Below are positions 5,216 to 8,075 of a stretch of 8,075 nucleotides of DNA, one piece after another (within the stretch, counting starts at the first letter, position 1; each line of letters starts with the position of its first letter). The notes beneath the pieces were generated by a model. That model was not told the DNA's origin and did not search any database. It worked only from the letters and a program-made list of their open reading frames with translations. Position numbers and translations under genes: made by a program. Origin of the DNA: Bacillota bacterium. Lineage in GTDB: Bacteria > Bacillota > Clostridia > Acetivibrionales > JAFADI01. Where the stretch lies: the NCBI GenBank assembly GCA_023424965.1, contig JAFADI010000230.1, forward strand, positions 1-8,075. The letters are read 5' to 3'.

Positions 5216-5491
5216 TTATGACATCCTTGAAAAATGATCTACCGCTTTGGCAAAATCGGAAATCGTCTTCTCCACATCACCATGTTCGATGCCTTCTCTG
5301 ACACAATGTTTTATATGCCCTTCCAAAATGATCTGTCCAACTTTATGCAGGGCACTTTTGGCCGCATTGACCTGTATCAGCACATCCTCGCATGGGATAT
5401 CCTCGTCGATCATCTTGTCGATTGCCTTGATTTGTCCCATTATTTTATTTATTCTTCTATGCAGATTGTCCTCATCCATACATTGGCGCAT
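5216..5491 (-). CDS. csoR: CsoR-family metal-sensing repressor
   Basis: This 91-residue all-helical repressor (DUF156) normally releases DNA when it binds metal. The core HRRINKIMGQIKAIDKMI (11-28) matches the family's first helix. The metal ligands C34, H59 and C63 (C, then HxxxC) form the C-H-C triad of copper-sensing CsoR; nickel sensor InrS has the same triad plus an extra histidine, so copper is likely but not certain. FrmR-type formaldehyde sensors lack the HxxxC cysteine. The ATG at 5491 is preferred over the upstream in-frame start at 5572 because GGGAG (minus strand) lies just before it, and the longer form would run over the promoter and operator. The gene diverges from the metal ATPase it presumably controls; both promoters carry CsoR-like palindromes. 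Confidence 0.9.
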   Translation of the reverse strand: MRQCMDEDNLHRRINKIMGQIKAIDKMIDEDIPCEDVLIQVNAAKSALHKVGQIILEGHIKHCVREGIEHGDVEKTISDFAKAVDHFSRMS

Positions 5492-5515
5492 AAATTCCCA
5501 CTCCCTTCTGCACGG

Positions 5516-5563
5516 TACCCATAGGGGTATGGATAGTATAGCACCATTTGAAAGGCCCGTCAA
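5516..5563 (-). promoter_or_regulatory. csoR promoter with CsoR-type operator
   Basis: On the minus strand TTGACG (5558-5563) and TATACT (5535-5540) are exactly 17 bp apart. The dyad TACCC (5516-5520), ATAG, GGGTA (5525-5529) overlaps the expected transcription start near 5528, a position suited to repression. Its pattern matches the ATACCCC/GGGGTAT operators on the other side of the region. Confidence 0.75.
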
Positions 5564-5605
5564 TAAATCCAATTTGATTACCCCTCATCTTTCCAGGACA
5601 TCGTA

Positions 5606-5657
5606 TTGACGCGACATACCCCACGGGGTATACTATACCTATACCCCTATAGGTATA
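5606..5657 (+). promoter_or_regulatory. Metal-ATPase promoter with two CsoR-type palindromes
   Basis: TTGACG (5606-5611) and TATACT (5629-5634) are 17 bp apart, the same boxes and spacing as the csoR promoter. A perfect palindrome ATACCCC-AC-GGGGTAT (5616-5631) fills the spacer and reaches into the -10. A second one, TATACCTATA (5634-5643), CCCC, TATAGGTATA (5648-5657), covers the start point. Together they would allow tight metal-relieved repression by CsoR. Confidence 0.8.
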
Positions 5658-5673
5658 TGGAAGGAGGATGTAA

Positions 5674-7536
5674 TTGCTAAAACTATTAAAAGACGACGGG
5701 AACCGAACGGTCTTACTCCTTGCAATATCATTCGTTTCCGTCGCCGTAAGCTTCTTTAATGTAGGTGATTTGCCTGTTAACGCTGCTTGGGTGGCAATTT
5801 TGCTGTGCGGTATACCGATCATTAAAGGAGCCGTTATCGGCCTCATTACCGAGTTTGATATCAAAGCGGACGTGCTGGTATCCATCGCTCTAGTCGCCTC
5901 AGTTATCATCGGTGAAGTCTTTGCTGCCGGCGAAGTGGCCTTTATTATGGCACTGGGCGCCTATCTGGAAGAGCGCACCGTAGCAAAGGCCCGCGCAGGC
6001 ATTGAAAAGCTGGTTCACCTCACCCCGGCGACAGCAAGGGTCGTCAGGAATGGTGAAGAAAGGGTTGTTCCCGCCGAGCAGGTTCAGGTCGGTGACATCC
6101 TGCGTGTACTTGCAGGAGAAACCATCGCCGTAGACGGCATCATCGTAAACGGCCAAACCTCCGTCAATCAGGCGGTGATGACCGGGGAATCCCTGCCGGT
6201 TGACAAGAGTGCCGGAGATGAAGTTTCCAGCGGTACGGTAAATCAGTTCGGCACCTTCGATATGAAGGCCACAAAGGTTGGTGAGGACAGTTCTTTGCAA
6301 CGGATGATCCGTCTGGTACAGTCTGCCGATGCCGGTAAAGCAAAAATCGTCGGGATTGCGGATAGATGGGCCACCTGGATTGTAGTCATTGCATTGACTT
6401 CCGCAGCCGCCACCTGGCTCTTTACCGGTGAGATCATACGCGCCGTGACAATACTGGTCGTGTTCTGTCCCTGTGCCCTGGTGCTGGCTACGCCCACGGC
6501 TATCATGGCTGGCATCGGCAATGCCACAAAGTTTGGTATCCTGGTGCGCGAAGGCGATGCACTGGAAAGGCTTTCCGAGGTGAGGCACATTGCCTTTGAC
6601 AAAACAGGTACGCTTACCTATGGGAAACCCGATGTCGCAACCGTTGAGAGTTTTGATTCCGGTCTGTCCGCTGAAGAACTGTTGTCCCTGACAACTTCCG
6701 CAGAGCTGCGTTCCGAACATCCATTGGGGAAAGCCATTGTTGCCCATTACAAGGCCGCTTCAAGCACAGCCTTGCAGGAACCCCATGATTTTAAAATGCT
6801 TGCGGGGCGCGGTGTTTCCGCGCTTATAGGCGGCCATGCAATCTTTGCCGGCAATGCCGAAATGCTGCACGACAACTCCATTTCCCTGCCCCAAACGCTG
6901 ATGGACAGAGCCGAGGTGTACAGAAATGACGGTTGTACCATCATCTTTGTTTCCGTGGACGGTCGGCCCTCGGGTTTTGTCGCACTATCGGACACTTTGC
7001 GTCCCGACGCCGTGGATATGATCAGGAGCATTGAGAAAACAGGCGTCAAGAGTGTGCTGCTTACGGGGGATAATCACCATGCCGCTTGCCATATGGCAAA
7101 AATTGCAGGAATTCATGACCTTCATGCCAATTGCCTGCCTGAAAACAAAATGTCTGTCATCGAGCAGTATCAAAGCAACGGCAGTCCGGTTTGCATGGTT
7201 GGCGATGGTGTAAATGACGCACCCGCGTTGAAAAAGGCTCATGTGGGCATTGCCATGGGAGGCGTTGGAAGCGATATTGCCGTGGATGCCGCCGACATCG
7301 CCCTTGTCGGCGACGATATTAAAAGCATTCCCCACTTGCTTGCCTTGTCCAGAAGAACGATGAATACCATCCGATGGAATATGGCACTTTCCATGGCCCT
7401 TAACTTTGCCGCTATTCTTCTGGCCATGGCAGGGCTTCTCGGTCCTGTTGTGGGCGCACTGGTGCATAATGCCGGTTCGGTCGCAGTGATTATAAACTCA
7501 TCCCTATTATTAAAATGGAAGGAGCATAAAAAATGA
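5674..7536 (+). CDS. P1B-type heavy-metal translocating ATPase without N-terminal metal-binding domain
   Basis: The 620-residue inner-membrane pump uses ATP to move a transition metal, most likely outwards. Eight membrane helices are visible: about 12-30, 36-58, 65-80, 84-98, 233-250, 255-275, 568-588 and 590-612. Motifs are TGES (170-173, actuator), CPC (265-267, metal site), DKTGT with phosphorylated D309, SEHP (348-351), TGDN (464-467) and GDGVNDAP (510-517). It has no CxxC or His-rich N-terminal domain. The last helix (LVHNAGSVAVIINSS, 596-610) lacks the MxxSS motif, and the preceding one has NMALSMALN rather than the FxYN pattern of copper pumps; the pattern is closer to the mycobacterial CtpC group. 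Substrate is therefore open despite the CsoR neighbour. Translation starts at TTG (5674) behind an ideal AGGAGG (5662-5667). Confidence 0.93.
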   Translation: MLKLLKDDGNRTVLLLAISFVSVAVSFFNVGDLPVNAAWVAILLCGIPIIKGAVIGLITEFDIKADVLVSIALVASVIIGEVFAAGEVAFIMALGAYLEERTVAKARAGIEKLVHLTPATARVVRNGEERVVPAEQVQVGDILRVLAGETIAVDGIIVNGQTSVNQAVMTGESLPVDKSAGDEVSSGTVNQFGTFDMKATKVGEDSSLQRMIRLVQSADAGKAKIVGIADRWATWIVVIALTSAAATWLFTGEIIRAVTILVVFCPCALVLATPTAIMAGIGNATKFGILVREGDALERLSEVRHIAFDKTGTLTYGKPDVATVESFDSGLSAEELLSLTTSAELRSEHPLGKAIVAHYKAASSTALQEPHDFKMLAGRGVSALIGGHAIFAGNAEMLHDNSISLPQTLMDRAEVYRNDGCTIIFVSVDGRPSGFVALSDTLRPDAVDMIRSIEKTGVKSVLLTGDNHHAACHMAKIAGIHDLHANCLPENKMSVIEQYQSNGSPVCMVGDGVNDAPALKKAHVGIAMGGVGSDIAVDAADIALVGDDIKSIPHLLALSRRTMNTIRWNMALSMALNFAAILLAMAGLLGPVVGALVHNAGSVAVIINSSLLLKWKEHKK

Positions 7537-7718
7537 ACTCGTTGATTTTTACGATCGTTGGTTTGCTGGTTGGAATCTCATTGATTGGCTCAGGTACATA
7601 TTATCTGCTGAAAGAAAAGGGTGACAAAGACTCGCTGAAAATATACGGGACATTTATCGCCATCGGCGCGGTCATAACCATCGGTGTGGTTATAAAGATT
7701 ATCGTGGCAGGTTTTTAA
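7533..7718 (+). CDS. Small two-helix membrane protein coupled to the metal ATPase
   Basis: This 61-residue protein of unknown family has two hydrophobic helices (about 4-26 and 38-60) joined by a short charged loop LKEKGDKDSLK (26-36). No cysteines, histidines or methionines beyond Met1 are available as metal ligands. Its ATG overlaps the ATPase stop (ATGA, 7533-7536) and GGAAGGAG (7517-7524) lies 8 nt upstream, so it is almost certainly translated with the pump. A subunit, stabiliser or chaperone of the ATPase is a reasonable guess; the mycobacterial CtpC-type ATPases also have small membrane partners (PacL), but I see no sequence similarity to claim. It is followed by two hairpins. Confidence 0.8.
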   Translation: MNSLIFTIVGLLVGISLIGSGTYYLLKEKGDKDSLKIYGTFIAIGAVITIGVVIKIIVAGF

Positions 7719-7722
7719 GAAG

Positions 7723-7776
7723 GCAAAAGTGGTTTTGCAGTTACTGCCAGTTCATAATCCCATGGACTGGCAGTAA
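7723..7776 (+). terminator. Hairpins ending the metal-ATPase operon
   Basis: GCAAAA (7723-7728), GTGG, TTTTGC (7733-7738) is a small hairpin. TTACTGCCAGT (7741-7751) and ACTGGCAGTAA (7766-7776) then form a perfect 11-bp stem with a 14-nt loop. Neither has a good U-run on either strand, so termination may be weak or factor-dependent. The position between the convergent ATPase operon and carboxypeptidase gene supports a terminator role for both. Confidence 0.5.
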
Positions 7777-7842
7777 GAATGGAAACAACTGAGGTTGGAA
7801 TTTTGCTTATCAAAATCTTAATAAATTCCTCTGAAGAACTTA

Positions 7843-8075
7843 TTATCTTCCTATACTGTTGTATACGGCGAATGCATCGGTAATATTATACTGTTCTGAA
7901 TGGTGATCCCCTTTCGCACCGGCTGAAATCAGAATATATTCTTGTTTTCCCACTTTGGCGAGACTCGCGAGACATAGACCGGCCTCATCGGTATACCCGG
8001 TTTTCCCTCCTAAAATTTCCCCATCAATAATGTTTTGATTTTTGAAGTCCTCAAACAGGGTACTGTAAAAGGTTA
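7843..8075 (-). CDS. D-alanyl-D-alanine carboxypeptidase, 3' part only (peptidase S11)
   Basis: The last 76 residues of a serine-type penicillin-binding D,D-carboxypeptidase are in the window; the rest runs off the right edge. The enzyme trims the terminal D-Ala from peptidoglycan stem peptides outside the membrane. The visible part has the third active-site motif KTG in LGGKTGYTDEAGLCLA, followed by a strand YILISAGA, as in the S11 (DacA/PBP5-like) family. SxxK and SxN would lie upstream, outside the window. The protein ends at NSIGR, so it lacks the long C-terminal beta-sandwich and membrane anchor of PBP5 and should be a short form. It converges with the metal-ATPase operon. Confidence 0.85.
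   Translation of the reverse strand, partial: TFYSTLFEDFKNQNIIDGEILGGKTGYTDEAGLCLASLAKVGKQEYILISAGAKGDHHSEQYNITDAFAVYNSIGR

Noticed and set aside
5472..5909. Minus-strand open frame running from the ATPase start across the csoR promoter region
   Set aside because: It overlaps the operators, both promoters and the csoR and ATPase starts; the intergenic signals explain this region better.
5899..6747. Open frame of 282 codons on the minus strand, antisense to the metal ATPase
   Set aside because: It lies wholly inside a well-supported P-type ATPase gene, its translation is rich in Gly, Cys and Pro with no recognisable family, and it has no upstream promoter or Shine-Dalgarno that I can see.
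6985..7467. Open frame of 160 codons on the minus strand, opposite the ATPase C-terminal half
   Set aside because: A shadow of the coding strand's codon bias; the His- and Cys-rich translation resembles no protein family.

Overview
The window reads as a chromosomal segment of a Gram-positive, Clostridia-type member of the Bacillota. The grounds are strong Shine-Dalgarno sequences (GGAGG, AAGGAG), GTG and TTG starts, AT-rich intergenic regions between moderately GC-rich genes, and the gene types present (a TipA-type MerR regulator, an EFR1-type flavodoxin-ferredoxin, HxlR, CsoR). No species can be named from the sequence alone. No transposase, integrase, tRNA, rRNA or CRISPR array is visible.

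Layout. (a) 1-1550: two consecutive MerR-family regulators, each with its own MerR-style promoter (long spacer holding an operator dyad) and its own terminator. The first (233-589) resembles the thiol-based AdhR/NmlR type. The second (719-1471) is a TipAL-type activator with a drug-binding C-terminal domain and a good internal ribosome binding site at the domain boundary. (b) 1550-2785: a divergent pair, a flavodoxin plus 2[4Fe-4S] ferredoxin protein (minus) and an HxlR regulator (plus), with a perfect palindrome between them. (c) 2786-2986: a duplicated 56-bp AT-rich element and an inverted, shortened third piece, leading into yaaA. (d) 2987-4890: yaaA (plus) and mutY (minus), convergent, sharing a hairpin terminator. 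(e) 4891-5215: a gene-free stretch with a possible orphan structured RNA that resembles the 5' half of a c-di-GMP-I riboswitch. (f) 5216-7718: a metal-resistance module made of csoR (minus) and, divergently, a P1B-type metal ATPase without N-terminal metal-binding domain, translationally coupled to a 61-residue two-helix membrane protein. Both promoters are TTGACG-N17-TATACT and are covered by CsoR-like palindromes. (g) 7843-8075: the 3' end of a D-alanyl-D-alanine carboxypeptidase (minus), cut by the window edge.

How it fits together. The segment is rich in stress-response and small-molecule sensing: electrophile/thiol (AdhR-like), drug (TipA-like), redox or electrophile (HxlR with a flavo-ferredoxin), peroxide (YaaA), oxidised guanine repair (MutY) and transition metal (CsoR with ATPase). 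Each unit appears to be regulated separately; they look like neighbours rather than one operon. The points most worth checking are the metal ATPase plus small coupled membrane protein, whose membrane motifs do not match canonical copper pumps, the internal TipAS-like start, the duplicated promoter-like element before yaaA, and the orphan RNA-like motif.
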